From the NCBI GenBank assembly GCA_037045645.1, contig JBAOIH010000001.1:62001-126000 (forward strand): DNA of 64,000 bases. Reading direction: 5' to 3'. The translations under genes and the position numbers were made by a program. A model generated the notes under the pieces. It saw nothing but the letters and a program-made list of their open reading frames with translations. It ran no database searches and was not told the origin of the DNA. Numbering within the stretch: the first letter of the stretch is position 1; every line of letters starts with the position of its first letter. Source of the DNA: Nocardioides sp. (lineage in GTDB: Bacteria; Actinomycetota; Actinomycetes; Propionibacteriales; Nocardioidaceae). Shown here piece by piece: positions 48,501 through 63,500 of this stretch.

Positions 48501-51500
48501 CGCAGGCGCGGCGTGATCCGACCGTCGGTGCCGAGCACCCGGCCACCCACGCGCCCGTGATCGGAGGCGACGCTGCCGACGGCCGCCAGCAACTCCCACC
48601 GCAGGCCGCACTCGGGTCGCGCGGTTGCCATCATGGCGGCGGCGTTCTGGTAGGCGGCAAGTGCGGTGCTCGGGATCTCAGGTGCCGTCATGGTGGCCGT
48701 GCGAGACGTCTTGAAGCTCGACACGGCGCCCTCGAAAGTCACGTTGACAGGCAGGGGCGCGGCGCCCGGCGCTGGCGCGACGACGGTGGGCTGCGGCGCG
48801 CGGGCATCCGGGCTGGCTGCGGGCGAATGCCAGGTGACGGCCAGGACGGACGCGGCCGCGACAGTGGCTACGGCGCCGGTGCTGACGGCCTTGATCGAGA
48901 ACACGCGGGCAATCCTCCCCTATGCCCCTCAATCAGATAACCCCTGAATGCCTGTGTGGACAGGAATTCACACTTTGGTCGGGCGTCGGTGCCGACCCGT
49001 AGGGTTACGGCCGTGACCGATCCCGTCTACTCCGACCGCGGGGTATTCGTGTGCTTCGAGGGCGGTGAGGGCGCGGGCAAGTCGACCCAGTCCCGACTCC
49101 TGCGCGAATGGCTGGAGTCCCAGGGCGTCACGGTGGTGTCGACCTTCGAGCCCGGCGACACGGCAGTCGGTCAGAAGATCCGCCAGATCCTGCTCGACCC
49201 GGCCACCGGCGCGCTCGCCGACCGCACCGAGTCGCTGCTCTACGCCGCAGACAAGGCCGAGCATGTGGAGACCGTCGTCAAGCCTGCACTGGCTCGCGGC
49301 GAGGTCGTGATCACCGACCGCTATGTCGACTCGACCCTGGCCTACCAGGGCGCGGGGCGTGCCCTGGACGTCGGGGAGGTCGAGGAGGTCGCTCGCTGGG
49401 CGACCGGAAACCTGCGTCCGCACGTGACCGTGGTGCTCGACCTGGAGCCGAGCGCCGGGCTGGGGCGCTTCGAGGAGCGCGACCGGATCGAGGGTGAGTC
49501 GCTGGAGTTCCACGAGCGCGTACGGGTGGCATTCCTCCTGATGGCGCAGGCGGCGCCGGAGCACTACCTGGTGCTCGACGCTCGCGCACCGGTCGAGGAG
49601 ATCGCGGCGGCCGTACGCGCTCGGATCGAGCCGCTGCTCGATCAGGTGGCCCGATGACCGTCTGGGACACGTTGGTCGGCCAGCAGGTGGCGATCACGGC
49701 CCTTCAGGCCGCCACGTCCGGGCAGGGGATGACCCATGCCTGGCTCTTCTCCGGTCCGCCGGGCTCCGGCCGCTCCAACCTGGCGCTGGTCTTCGCGGCG
49801 GCGTTGCAGTGCGAGCGCCCCGGCGGTGTGGCCGCTGGTTGCGGCGAGTGCCACGCCTGTCACACGGTGATGGTCAAGACGCATGCGGACGTACGACTGG
49901 TCGCGACGCAGCAACTCACCATCGGCGTCGATGACGTGCGCGAACTCGTTCGTCGGGCCGCCCTGACGCCGGTGGGCAGCGGCTGGCAGATCATCATCAT
50001 CGAGGACGCAGACCGGCTCACCGACCAGGCTTCCAACGCGCTGCTGAAGGCGATCGAGGAGCCGTCGGAGCGTACGGTCTGGATGCTCTGCGCTCCGACG
50101 GCAGAAGATATGCTGCCGACGATTCGCTCCCGCTGCCGGATGGTCGAGTTGTCCACCCCGCACGCCCGCGACGTCGAGGCATTCCTGATAGCCCAAGGGG
50201 CTGACCGGCAACGCGCTCACACGGCCGCTCGTGCAGCGCAGGGACACATCGGCCGCGCGCGTGCGCTCGCGACCGACGACGAGACCATGCAGCGCCGCCA
50301 CAGCGTCGTCACGTTGCCGTTCGGCCTGACGTCACTGGGTGCCGCGATGTCCGCGGCCGAGACGGTCAACGAGGCAGCCAAGGCCGAGGCGAAGGCGTTT
50401 ACCGACGAGGCGGACGAGCGGGAGAAGACCGCCCTCGCGTCGGCGTACGGCGTCGTGCAGGGCGGCCGTCGGCCGCGAGAGTACGCCCCGGCGCTCGCGG
50501 CACTGGAGCGCGACCAGAAGAAGCGCGCGACCCGGCAGGTGCGCGATGTCGTGGATCGCGGCCTGATGGATCTCGCGTCGGTCTATCGTGACGCGCTGCG
50601 GATCGCGGCTGCAAGCGGTGCCGAGTTGGTCAACGAGGACCTGCGCCGCCAGGTCCAGGACCTGGCCGGTGCCGCCTCTGCGGAGGTCAACCTGGCGCGG
50701 ATCGAGATGATCTTCGCGGCTCGCGAACAACTGCTGGAGTTCAACGTGCCGCCGTTGCTTGCGTTGGAGTCGATGATGGTGGGGTTGTGGCTCGCCGGCA
50801 TGGAAGCGAAGTGATGGAGTCCACCAAACCGCGCTGGCTGGTGCCCGTGCTCGTCACCATGATGGTGCTGGCGCTGATCGGCGTGGGCATCGCGATCACG
50901 TACGAAGCCTCCAAACCGATCGCGCAGCCCACCTTCCCGACCCGCTCGCCGTCTGCGACCTCCAGCGCCGCGGTGGAGCCGCCAGAGCCCGAGTTGGCCG
51001 AGTTCTACGGCCAGTCGCTGGACTGGGAGGGGTGCCGCAGTGCGTACGAATGTGCGTCCCTGACCGTGCCGGTCGACTACGCCGACCCGACCGGTGAGAC
51101 CGTGGAGATCGCGTTGTTGCGGGTGCGCGCCCAGGGCACCCCGATCGGATCGCTGGTCGTGAATCCGGGTGGTCCCGGAGCCCCGGGGACCTCCTATGCG
51201 GCCGCCGCCGAGCAGGTGTTTCGTCCGGCGCTGCTCGAGTCGTACGACATCGTCGGCTTCGACCCGCGCGGCACGGGGGAGAGCAGCCCGGTCGACTGCC
51301 TCTCCGACGGGGCGCTCGATGACTATCTCGCGGGTGATCCCGACCCCGATGATGCCGAGGAGGAGGCCGAGTTCTTCGATTCGTTGCGTGACTTCGGCCA
51401 GGGTTGTGTGGACAACACCGGTGACCTGATCTCCCACGTCACCACCCAGGAGGCGGCGCGTGACATGGATGTCCTGCGCGCGGCTCTCGGCGAAGAGCAC

Positions 51501-54500
51501 CTGGACTACTTCGGGGCTTCCTACGGCACCCGTCTCGGGGCGACGTACGCCGAGTTCTTCCCCGACCGAGTCGGTCGCTTCGTCCTCGACGGGGCGCTCG
51601 ACGTGTCGCTGTCCTCGCGCGACATTACGCTCGGGCAGGCACGGGGTTTCGAGCGGGCGCTCTCGGCGTACGTCCAAGCGTGCGTGGATCGAGGGGGCTG
51701 CTTCCTGGGCGACTCGGTCGACGAGGGGCTGGCCACGATCAAGGAGCTCCTCGCCGAGACGGATCAAGAGCCGCTCGGCACCGGCACCGATCGCGAGCTG
51801 ACCCAGGGCCGGGCGCTCTATGGCCTGATCGCGCCGCTCTACAACAAGGACTACTGGTACATCCTGGACACCGCCTTGGCCGATGCCCTCAAGGGAGACG
51901 GTGCCGGGCTGTTGAACCTCGCCGACCTGTACGCCTCGCGCAACGGCGACGGCACGTATGAGGACAACTCGTCGGAAGCGATCTTCGCGATCAACTGCCT
52001 CGACGATCCGTGGGCGATCGGGCCGCGCAAGATCCACGCGGCGGTGCCGGAGTTCGAGGAGGCGTCCCCGACTCTGGGGCGTACGTTCGCCTGGATGCTG
52101 GCCGGCTGCAAGGGGCAGGTGGCGCGCTCGACACTCGCACCACTCGACATCCGTGCGGCCGGTGCGGCGCCGATCGTGGTGATCGGGACGACGCGTGATC
52201 CGGCGACACCGTACGAATGGGCCGAGGCATTGGCCGCTCAGTTGGAGTCCGGGGTGCTGGTCTCGCGTGACGGGGATGGGCACACGGGTTATAACTCGGG
52301 CAACCGTTGCGTGGATCTGGCGGTGGAGGACTACCTGGTCGAGGGGACCGTGCCGGATGACGGGTTGAGCTGCTGAGCCTTGGGCCGGTGCTCAGCGCAG
52401 AGGCTCGGCGACCTGCAGGATCCGTTCGGTCGCGAGTTTGATCATCAGTTGCGCGGCCGGGCTCAGGTGCGCGCCCGTGCGGTGCACGATCGCGAAGGTC
52501 TCGTAGAGGGCCGGACTGAGGCTGACGAAGCCCGCGTCCGGTGCGAGTCTGGGCAGGATCGCGTTGGCCGCCCCTCGAGGGATGACGGTGTCGGCGTAGC
52601 CGGCCCCGGCCACCTCGACGGCGGTCTCGACATCCTCCACCTCCACACGCGTACGCGGGTTGAAGCCGGCCTCGTGCACCATCTGCCGCAGCCGCCCGCG
52701 GGTCGCGTCGACCGAGGCGAAACTCGTCTCAGGCAGGACCATCGGCGACTCGGCCAGCCGTTTGGCGGTGACGGGCTTTGCCACGCGCTCGGGGTGGACC
52801 GAGATATAGACCAATTCGTCTCGTGCGACCGGGATGATCTCCAGGCCCTCGGTGCTGGCCGGTGAGGCGACGAGGGCGGCCTCGATCCGGCCGCGGCGCA
52901 GGTCGTCGAGGACCTCGGAGGAGTTCTGGCCGATGAGTTCGACGCGGACTCCGGGGTAGCGGTCCAGCACGTCGCCGATCAGCGTGGCGCTGAGGTAGAG
53001 CCGGGAGATGCCGAAGACACCGAAGCGGATGGTGCCTGTCTCGAGTTCTTTCACCGCCTGCACGGCGCGCCTGGCTTGGTCGGCCGCTGCGAGGGTTGCT
53101 TCTGCGTACGGTCGCAGTGACTCAGCGGCCGACGTGGGGAGGACGCCTCTTCCTACTCGCTCGAAGAGCGTGACGCCCAGGGACTTCTCCAGCGAGCGGA
53201 TCTGCTCCGAGACGCTGGGCTGGGCGTAGCCGAGGTCGGCGGCGGCGGCGGTCAGCGAGCCGGCTTCGTACGTCGCGAGGAAGCAGGTGAGTTGATGCAG
53301 CGAAAGCATAGGCAAGTCCTTGGGAAGTTACTGGAAAGTGAGGCTACCCCTATCGCTTCGGTCCAGCGAGACTTCTGCCAATCGTTCACTCACTGATCTT
53401 GAGGAGGTCGCCATGTTCGACGCCACCTGTGCCGCCTGCGGCAAACACCACCTGATCTTCGAAAGCCAGATCCGCGGCCTCGACAACACCGAGCACGGTG
53501 CCGTCGTACGTTATGAGTGCTGGTGCGGGTCGGAGCAGTTGTGGGGCGCACGCGGCCCCGTCGCAGCCTGAGCGGTTCTCGCCCCTGCCGTAGCGTGGCC
53601 GCATCGCTGACTCATCTCATCCCGGTCGGTTCCGGCTCGTAGCCCTGCTGCTGATCGCCCTCGTGTTGGGTGCGGCGGCGGGGCTGCTTGCGTTGCGCGA
53701 TGTCGGCGAGCCGCCGCGGCAGCCGCTGCCATCCTCTCCCACTCCGACCCCGACTTTGGTGCCAGGTTTGCCAGCGAACGTGGCGGTGTCGCAGTTCAAC
53801 CTTTGGTCGGAGAACCCATCCTGGCGCGACGATTTGCGGACCCTCGTTCGCAGGCACCAACCCGATCTGATCGGGCTCAGCGAGACGTACGACAAGTCGG
53901 CGTCGACGCTGGCGCCTGCCGGCTATCGGGCCTGGCTGCCGGTTGAGCCCCGGCACGCGCAGGACACGGCCGTGCTGTGGCGCGACGACTGGACGCTGCT
54001 GGCGTCGGGTTCGGCCCACATGTCGGCCGAACCCGACCTGCGCTTCCCCTCGTGGCGGCTGCGCCGGGCCAACTGGGCGACCCTGCGTACGCACACCGGC
54101 GCCGTCGTCTCGGTGATCGCGGTCCATCCCAATCCCGTGGGCATCGACCTGCACGAGTACCTCCGCAACCTGGGCGGCCTGGTCGCGCGACTGTCGGCCC
54201 GGGGCCCGGTCTTCGTGCCGGGGGACTTCAACGTCCGCTATGAGGGGGACGGCTACCCCGTGCGCTGGGTATCCGCTGCTGGGTTGATGAATCCGTACGA
54301 CACCCTCGGCGCACCGGTCGGCGGCACCGGCAGGCACGGCGGGACCATCGACTGGGTGCTGGCCTCGGCCTCCCTGACGGCCGTCCGGCTGCGTACGTTG
54401 TCCGATCTCGGCTCAGATCATGTCGCGGTGACCGTGGAGTTCGCGCCCTGATGTCCCGATTGCGGGCTGGCCGCGTGGACTCTCTATACTCGCCGCGTTG

Positions 54501-57500
54501 CGCAGCCGTCCTCGGCTCAGCAGCTGGCCGCCTTAGCTCAGTCGGTAGAGCGAATCACTCGTAATGATTAGGTCGTCGGTTCGATTCCGACAGGCGGCTC
54601 TCACACGCCTCTGGCCAAGCTGTCCCCGAAGACTTCCGCGTTGTGCGCGTGTGCCGCGTGGTGCAGACCGAAGACAGCATCCATCCCGGCGTGCAGCCCC
54701 ATCAGATCCTCTGCCTGGTTGACCGCCTTCTTGGCGAGCGCCAGACCGAGGCGGGGCATCTGGGCTATCCGGTTGGCTAGCTGGTCAACCGTCTCTTGGA
54801 GCTCAGGCTCGGGCACGACGCGGTTCACCATGCCGAGGGCATAGGCACGTTCGGCGCTTATCGCCTCGCCAGTGAAGAGCAGTTCCTTGGCGGCACGGGG
54901 ATTCAGCGCCCAGGGGTGCGCGAAGAACTCCACGCCAGGGATCCCCATCGCCACGGTCGGATCGCGGAAGTAAGCGGTATCGGATGCCACGATGAAGTCG
55001 CAGGCCCATGCGAGCATCAGCCCCCCGGCGATGCAGGCACCGTGGACCATCGCGATCGTCGGCTTCGGCACCTCACGCCACCGTCGGCACATACCGAGAT
55101 AGACCTCGGATTCTCGGGCCCACCGGGACTCGACGCCCTGCTGACCCACATGGTCCCAATGCAAGACGGCGCGCCGCTCGAATGAGGTATCGACATCTCG
55201 CCCTGGCGTACCGATGTCGTGGCCTGACGAGAAATGCCGACCGGCGCCGCGCAGCACGATCACTTTGACCTCGACGTCGTCGACGGCGCGGCTGAACGCG
55301 TCGTCGAGTGCGTACGTCATCGCCGAGTTCTGCGCGTTGGCGAACTCCGGGCGGTTCATCGTGACGTACGCCGTGGGACCGTCGACAACGTAGTGAACCG
55401 GCTCGTCGGTGCTCATCGGACGAGGCTAGACCGCAACCGACCGACCGCGCCACAAATATCATGAGAAATTGTTGACGGCTCTTCGATGCCGGATGAGACT
55501 GTCGTGGTGAAGGGCGTCGTCGAGCATCCGCGCTCGGCGGGACAGTTGGCCTTCAGCAGATCGATGGGCGCCTATCTGTGGGCGCGCGCCGCCGCGTATC
55601 TGGGCTTTTGGGCCTTCGCGGTGGTCTCCGCCATCGTCATGTACGAGGCCACCGGCTCGGTCGCAGCGGTCGCCCTGATCACGGTCGCGCAATTCCTGCC
55701 GCGAATTCTTCCTCACGCCGCTCTCGGGAGTGCTCGCCGACCGAGGGCACGTCGCGACTCTGATCGTGTCGGGCTTCTTGCTCACCGGCGCTGGCTCGAC
55801 CCTGCTGGGGTGCTGGCTGCTCGCCGTCGGCGGGCCTTCCGGGCTGGCCGGCCCCACGCCCGTGCTGCTCGCCTCGTTGGTGGTCGGCCTGGGCTTCTCG
55901 GTCGGTTCGGCGTCGACATCAGCGGTGCTCACGGTCCTTGTCGAACCTCACGAACTCGCGGTCGCCATCCCGCTGAACTCCGTACCGCTGATGGTCGCGC
56001 GAGCGCTGGGTCCGGCTCTGGCGGGGCTCCTGCTCCTCATCGCCGGGCCGGCGAGCGCCTGCCTGTGTGCGGCTCTGCTGAACTTCGGCTGCGCCGCTGT
56101 GATGGCCTGGTTGCGATTGCCGCAGCGCCTCGCTGCCGAGGATGAGGCCGGCTCGGTGCGACTCGCGACCGCAATCGCCCATCTGTGGCAGAACAAGCCC
56201 TTGCTGCTGGTGCTGGTGGGTGCCGCCGCTATCGGCATCGGCGCGGAGCCCGGCGTCACGTTGGCGCCTGCTTTGGCGGCCCAGTTGGGCGAGGTACGAA
56301 TGGCCGGTTGGATCGCCAGTTCGTTCGGTGTCGGTGGCGTGCTCGGTCTGCTCGCACTGGGCACCGTACGCCGCAGGTTGGGGCACGCTCACGGTGCCTC
56401 AGGCGGGCTGCTGCTGATGTCCGCGGGCCTCCTCGTGGTCACGATTTCGGGCTCGGTGGGACTCGCGCTCGCGGGGATGGCCCTAGCGGGTGTGGGCATG
56501 ACGATCGCTCACGCCAGCAACGCCACGTTGCTCCAACTCCTGACGCCGCCTGGTCTGCGCGGACGGGTGACCGCGCTGTGGTTCCTGTGCTGGCTGGGCG
56601 CCCGTCCCGTGGGCGCAGCGCTGATCGGCGCGCTCGGCGATGTGTGGGGCGTGACCGCGGGGCTGCTAGGCACCCAAGCGGTCGTGGCCGGTGTCGCTGT
56701 CGCTTGCTGGCTCGTGTGGCGCGGCGTCAGGGAATGAGCACGATCTTGCCGGTGTGCTCGCTTGCCTCAAGCCGCTGGTGTGCCTGTGCGACCTCCGAGA
56801 GCGGCATGACTTGATCGATGACCGGGAGGATCTGTCCCGACTCCACCAGGGGCCAGATCGAATCCTCCACCTCGCGACAGATCGCGCCCTTTTCTGCCAC
56901 CGGCCGAGGCCGCAGCGAGGTCGCCATCACCGCGGCTCGCTTCACCAGCAACTTGCCCATGTCGAGTTCGGCGCGCGTGCCGCCCTGCATGCCGATGATC
57001 GCGAGTCGGCCACCGGTGGCGAGGGTGGACAGGTTGCGTGCGAGGTACGAACCCGCCATGTTGTCGAGGATGACGTCGACACCGCGACCGTCGGTGGCTT
57101 CCTTGGTCGCGGCCACGAAGTCTTCGGTGCGGTAATTGATCGCTAGGTCGGCGCCCAGGCCGCGCGCCGTGTTCGCCTTCTCGTCGCTTCCCACGGTCGT
57201 GATCACGCGATGCCCCAGGGCGGTCGCCAACTGGATGGCGAAGCTGCCGATACCGCCAGCCCCGCCGTGGACCAGCAGCGTCTCGCCCGGTTGCAACCGC
57301 GCCGTCATCCACACGTTCGACCACACCGTCGCGGAGACCTCCGGCAGCGCAGCGACGGCTGGAAGGTCGAGATTCGAGGGCACGGGCATGACCTGTTGCC
57401 AAGGCACCGCGACCCTGCTGGCGTACCCGCCTCCGGCGAGCAGAGCGCACACTCGGTCACCGACCTGCCACCGTTCGACCGCTTGGCCGACCTCGACGAT

Positions 57501-60500
57501 CGTGCCCGCGCACTCGAGGCCCATGACGTCCGTCACGCCGGGCGGCGGCGGGTAGTAGCCCTGCCGTTGCAAGGTGTCTGCGCGATTGACGGCAGTCGCC
57601 GCCACCTCGATGACCACCTCGCCCTCGCCTGCAACGGGATCCGGCAACTCGGTGAGCGCCATGACATCAGGCCCACCGAACGACTCCATGGTGATCGCAC
57701 GCATGCGCTCACCTTGCCATGTCGATCACCGGGATTGAAGAGAGTTGGCTGTATTTATCATGAGAAATATTGACAGTGACCCGGCGTCGCTGATTCACTC
57801 CTCCACGAGCGTGACCGCGGTCACAACAGCACAGTGCCGGGAGGCAGTTCGGATGGACATCAGCTCAACGGGTCGCTCAGCCTGGGCGAGGGCCGGGGAT
57901 CTTGCTATCGAGGTCCCTGCCGTGATCATCACGTTTTTGATGATGCTGCAGATCACCGCCAACGCCGTGCTGCGGACCTACTTCAAACAACCCATCGAAT
58001 ACACCCTTGAGATCACCCAGTACTGGTACATGCCCACGCTGGCCTTCCTTGGCTTCATGGCGGCCCAGCGCAGAGGCCAGCACATCGCCGCGGACCTGAT
58101 CTTCACCCGGTTGCCGGAGGTGACCAAGCGTCCCGTGTTGGCCTCGCTGTACGCGGCTGCGGTCGTGCTGAGCATCGGGCTGGCGTGGTACGGCTGGGGG
58201 GAGGCTGTCGAGGCCTTCGAGTTCAAGAAGCACGCGGGGGTCTCCCCGCTGCCGGCGTGGCCGGTGTACTTCTTGGCACCGCTCGCCTTCGCCGTGATGA
58301 CCGTGCAGTACGCCTATGCCACGATCCGGGTCTTCACCCACGGCGTGGATGACAGCCTCGAAGAGGCCGAGCTCAAAAGCGTCGACGAGGACGAGGTCCT
58401 TGCTGCGCGAGAGGACCGCTGAGATGACTGCCGAGACCCTGCCCGTCGTACCAGCCGAAGACGCGACCGAGCCGCCTAAAGGTTCGGGATCGTGGCTGAC
58501 GTTCGTCATCGCCATCGGATTGCTGATCGCGTTGACGATCGGCATCTTCATGCCTCTTTTGCCCGAAGCGATCGGTGTCATCGCCTGCTTGCAGATGCTG
58601 GTCCTGATCTTCCTGCGGCTGCCGGTCGCGCTGGCGATGATGATCCCTTCGCTGCTCGGCATGTTCGCGATGCGCGGCTGGATGCTCGTGGAGTCGTCGC
58701 TGGCCACCATGCCCTACTCCGAGACAGCGACCTGGAGCCTGAGCGTCATCCCGATGTTCATCCTGATGGGGCTTCTGCTCTGGAAGGCCGGCCTCACCGA
58801 GGCACTGTACGTGGCCGCTCAGCGTTGGCTCGGCTGGTTGCCCGGCGGCCTGGCAGTCGGCACCAACCTGGCGGGCTCGGGCCTCGCGGCCGTGAGCGGA
58901 TCGTCGGTGGGAACGACCTATGCGCTGGCTCGCATCGGCATCCCCGAGATGCTCAAAGCCGGCTATGACAAACGGATGGCGATCGGCGCGGTGATCGTCG
59001 CCGGACTGCCCGGCCAACTGATCCCGCCCAGCATCATGCTGGTCATCTATGCAGGCATCGCGGAGGTCCCCGTCGGGCCGCAGTTAATGGCGGGCATCGG
59101 GCCAGGCGTCATGGTGGCGATCCTGTTCACGATCATGATCGTGGCCTTCGCGACGTTCAAGCCCGCTTGGGGTGGGCGAGGAGGGGAGGAGCCGGAGTCC
59201 TATTCCTGGGCTCAACGCTGGCGCTCGCTCGTGCCCATCTGGCCGGTTCCGATGATCATCGGCATCATCATCTGGGGCACCTTCTCGGGAGTCTTCACCG
59301 CATCGGAGTCCGGCGCCGCTGCTGCTCTCGTCTCACTCATCGTGGCTATGATCTGGCGCCGAAACTCGGGCCCATGGCGAGCCGTCGCCGATGCGGCAGT
59401 TGCCACGGTCAGCAGCGTGGGTGCGATCTTCTTCATGCTCGTCGGGGTCGAGATGCTCTCCCGGATGATGGTGCTGACCGGGATCACCACTGGATTCAGT
59501 CAGATGGTCGAGTCGATGAATCTCGGGCGTACGAGCTTCCTGCTGATGATGCTGCTCGTCTACCTAGTGCTCGGCACGTTCCTCGAGCCGCTGCCGATGC
59601 TCGTCCTCACGGTTCCGATCCTGATCCCGACGCTGCAGGCGCTCGACATCTCACTGCTCTGGTTCGGCGTCTTCGCGGTCTTCATGGGGGAACTCGCGGT
59701 GGTCTCGCCCCCGGTCGGCATTCTCGCCTTCATCATCTACAGCATCGTGAAGGACCCCGAGGTCAACAGAGGTCAGAAGGTGTCCATGGGCGACGTGTTC
59801 ATGGCGGCAACCTGGTTCTTGCCGATGGCCGTGCTGGTGTCGCTGCTGTTGATCTTCTTCCCGGAGGTGGCCACCTTCATCCCGGACTCGATGGGGAAGT
59901 AATTCCATAAATCTCATGAGAATTGCTTGCCAGCAATCATCATGAGGAATTAACCTGTGATCCACGTCACCACGCTCCGTGGCTGTCAACAGAGGAGATC
60001 ACAGATGCGCACACGTTCCGCGAACCGTTGGCTCCGGCCAGCCGCCCTGATCGCTGCCGGCGCCTTGGCCCTGTCAGCGTGTGCCGAGAGCGGCACTGAG
60101 GGCGACGCCAGTGGCGGCGAGGGTGTGGAGTTCGGCACCGAGAAGGCAGACTTCCAGGCGGCGTTCGCCGACGTCGACCCGATCAAGATCAACACCCAAG
60201 TGCCCGCGCCCAAGGGGTCGCCGATCACCAAGAACTACGAGGACTACTTCGCTGCGATCGAGGACTGGTCGGACGGGAAGATCACCTTCGAGGTGGCCTG
60301 GTCCAACGCGGTGGCGCCTGCCACGGAGACCGACGACGCTCTCGCGGACGGCCGCTTGGACATGGGCTTGGTGATGGCGGCCTACGAGCCCGACAAGTAC
60401 CCCGCTTATGCAGCGTTGAGCGACACGTCTTACATGGGCAATGGCAACCCGCTCGAAATGATCATGACGCCGCATGGGTACGTCACCGAGATCGTGTGGG

Positions 60501-63500
60501 ACAACGAGCAGGTCCAGAAGGAGTTCTCTGACGCGGGCCTCAAGTTGCTAGTGCCCTCGTTCACCGGCGGCGTCAACAGCATCTTGTGCACTGAGGAGCG
60601 GCGCAGCCTGGCGGACCTCAAGGGCAGTCAGGTGCGGATCTCTGGTGCGGCGCATGCCGCTGAGGCCAAGGCGCTGGGCATGTCGCCGGTCTCGCTGACC
60701 TTCGAGGAGGTCTACGAGGGCCTGCAGCGCGGTGTCCTGGATTGCGCGTTCGCGGGCGTGACGGTCGTCCGTCTCGCGGATCTGCTCTCGGTGTCGCCGC
60801 ACCTCATCTTGTCGAACGAGGCGAGCTTTGCTCAGGTGCCCTCGACGCTGGTGATGAGCCAACAAGCGTGGGACAAGTTGCCTCTCGTGGCCCAGCAACT
60901 GCTCTTCGACCGGCTCGACGTCTTCGTGCAGTCCAACATGGACTCCCTCGTCGGCCTGTTCCGCGACGTCTTGGGTGAGGTCGAGGGCAAGGGCGGCACG
61001 ATCGCCGGCCTGGATGCTGATGCGCAGGCTGCCCTGGACAAGGGCAACGAGGACTTCCTCGAGGCGATCGCCGACAACGCGGCCATCGAAGACGGAGCCG
61101 GCCTAATCGAGCAGATCCGCGAGAAGTCAGAGAAGTGGCGCGCGTTGGTCGGCGAACTGGGCTACGACACCGAGGTGGAGTACGACGAGTTCCCGGCGTG
61201 GGCGCAGGAGAACGAGGTCGACCTGACCGACTTCATGGCCAAGGTCACCGAGATTCAGAACGAACAACGCCCTTGACCTTATTCCTCATGAGGAATAGGA
61301 TCCCTGTGACCGCAGTCACGCGGTCCGAGATCTCATATCGAAGGAGACCAGTCCATGCGCATCATCTCCCCATCGCGCCGAGCGCGCGGCGTGGCTGTAT
61401 TCGCCACCGTTGCCCTGGCGCTGACCGCCTGCGCTGAGCGGGACGAGAAGTCCGCCACTAGGTCAGACGGCGAAGGGGTCGCGTTCGGCGCCTCCATGGA
61501 GGAGTACCAGGCCGCCTTCGAAGAGATCGATGAGATCACTTTGAACACGCAGTCCCCGGCCCCCGAGGGCTCGCCCGTGGGCAAGAACTTCGAGGACTAC
61601 TTCGCTGCAGTCGAAGAGTGGTCGGGAGGCAAGATCAAGTTCAACGTGACCTTCGCCAACGCGGTCGCTCCTGCGCCCGAGGTGGACGAGGCGATCGCCG
61701 ACGGCCGCCTGGATCTCGGCAGCGTCATGGCGGGATACGAACCGGACACGTATCCCGCCTACGCGGCCTTGAGCGACACGTCGTTTATGGGTAACGGCTC
61801 TCCGCTGGAGATGATCATGACGCCGCACGGCTACATCTCGGAGATCGCCGTCGGCAATGAGCAGGTGCAAGAGGAGTTCGCTGCTCGCGATCTGACGATC
61901 CTGGCGCCGGCCTTCACCGGTGGCATTAACGGCATCTACTGCGGCAAGGAACTGCGTACGGCCGCCGACCTCAAGGGAGCACAGGTCCGCATCTCCGGTG
62001 CTGCGCACTCGGCCGAGGCCAAGGCGATGGGGATGACCCCGGTCTCGCTGGCGTACGAAGAGATTTACGAGGCACTGCAACGCGGTGTGCTCGACTGCGC
62101 CTTCGCCGGGATCACCGTGGTGTCGCTCGCGGATCTGCTCTCCGTCGCTCCGCACGCGATCTTGGATCGCAACACCCACTTCGGACAGGTCCCCTCGGCG
62201 CTCTCGGTGAACACCGAGGTGTACGAGGGACTGCCCCTGGTCGCGCAGCAACTGCTCTATGACCGCTCGGACGTGTTCATCGAGTCGAACATGGAAGGTC
62301 TCGTGGGCATGTACCGCGATGTCCTCGGCGAGGTCGAGGGCAAGGGCGGCAGCATCGCCGGACTGGACGAGGCGTCTCAGGCGGCTCTGGACGAGGGCAA
62401 CGACGAGTTCCTCGACGCGGTCGCCAAGAACTCGGCGATCACGGACGGAGCCGGTCTCGTGGAGCAGATCCGCTCGACGTCGGACGCCTGGAGGGCCAAG
62501 GTCGGTGAACTCGACTACGACGTCGAGGTCGACTACGCCGACTTCTCCGCCTGGGCGCAAGACAACGAGGTCGACTTCGAGCCGTTCATGGACGAGGTGC
62601 GCACCACGTTGTCGGCCAACCGGCCATCCTGATAGCGCCAGCCGCACTCACGAGAAGGAGATCTTCAGCCGTGACCGCCATTGCGACCGATCCGCGCGCA
62701 ACCTCATCCGTCGAATTCGACGGGAGCCAGCTCTCCAGTGCCGCAGCCGACTTCATCGGTGCCGGTGTAGTGCCGCATGTCATCGACGGTGAGTCGAGGG
62801 GATCCGTCGCTGGGGGAGAGCGCGCGATGGTGAACCCTTCGACGGGGCGCACCTTCGGGGCCGTGGCCAACGGCACGGCTGAAGATCTCGACTCGGCGGT
62901 GAAGGCGGCCAGGCGTGCCTTCGACGACGGGAGGTGGCGCCGCCTCGCGCCGCGCGAGCAGGAGGCGCGCCTGCATCGACTGGCGGATCTTCTCGTGGAG
63001 CATGGGGAGGTCATCGGTGACCTCGATGCGCTCGACGCGGGGATCCTGCGCAGGTACGCGTCCTTCATCGCGCAGTACTCCGCGAACGCGTTGCGCTACT
63101 TCGCGGGCTGGCCCACGAAGCTCGTAGGCCAGTTGCCCCCCGTCGGCCCTGAATACGTCGTGCAGGAGCGCGTCGAGCCGATCGGCGTGATGGGAGTCAT
63201 CAAGCCGTGGAACGGGCCGGGCGCCATCTTCGCCCAGGTGGCACCCGCGCTGGCGGCGGGCAACTCGGTCGTCCTCAAGCCGGCAGAGCACACCCCCTTG
63301 AGTGCGACCTATATGGCGATGCTGGCCCTCGAGGCCGGGATCCCCCCCGGCGTGTTCAACGTGGTGCACGGCGACGGCGTCGTCGGCTCGGCCATGGTCG
63401 CCCACCCCGGCATCAATCGGCTCTCCTTCACCGGCTCGGTGGGCACGGGACGAGCGCTCGCGGCTGCCGCGGCTCAGACCTTCAAGAAGGTCAATCTCGA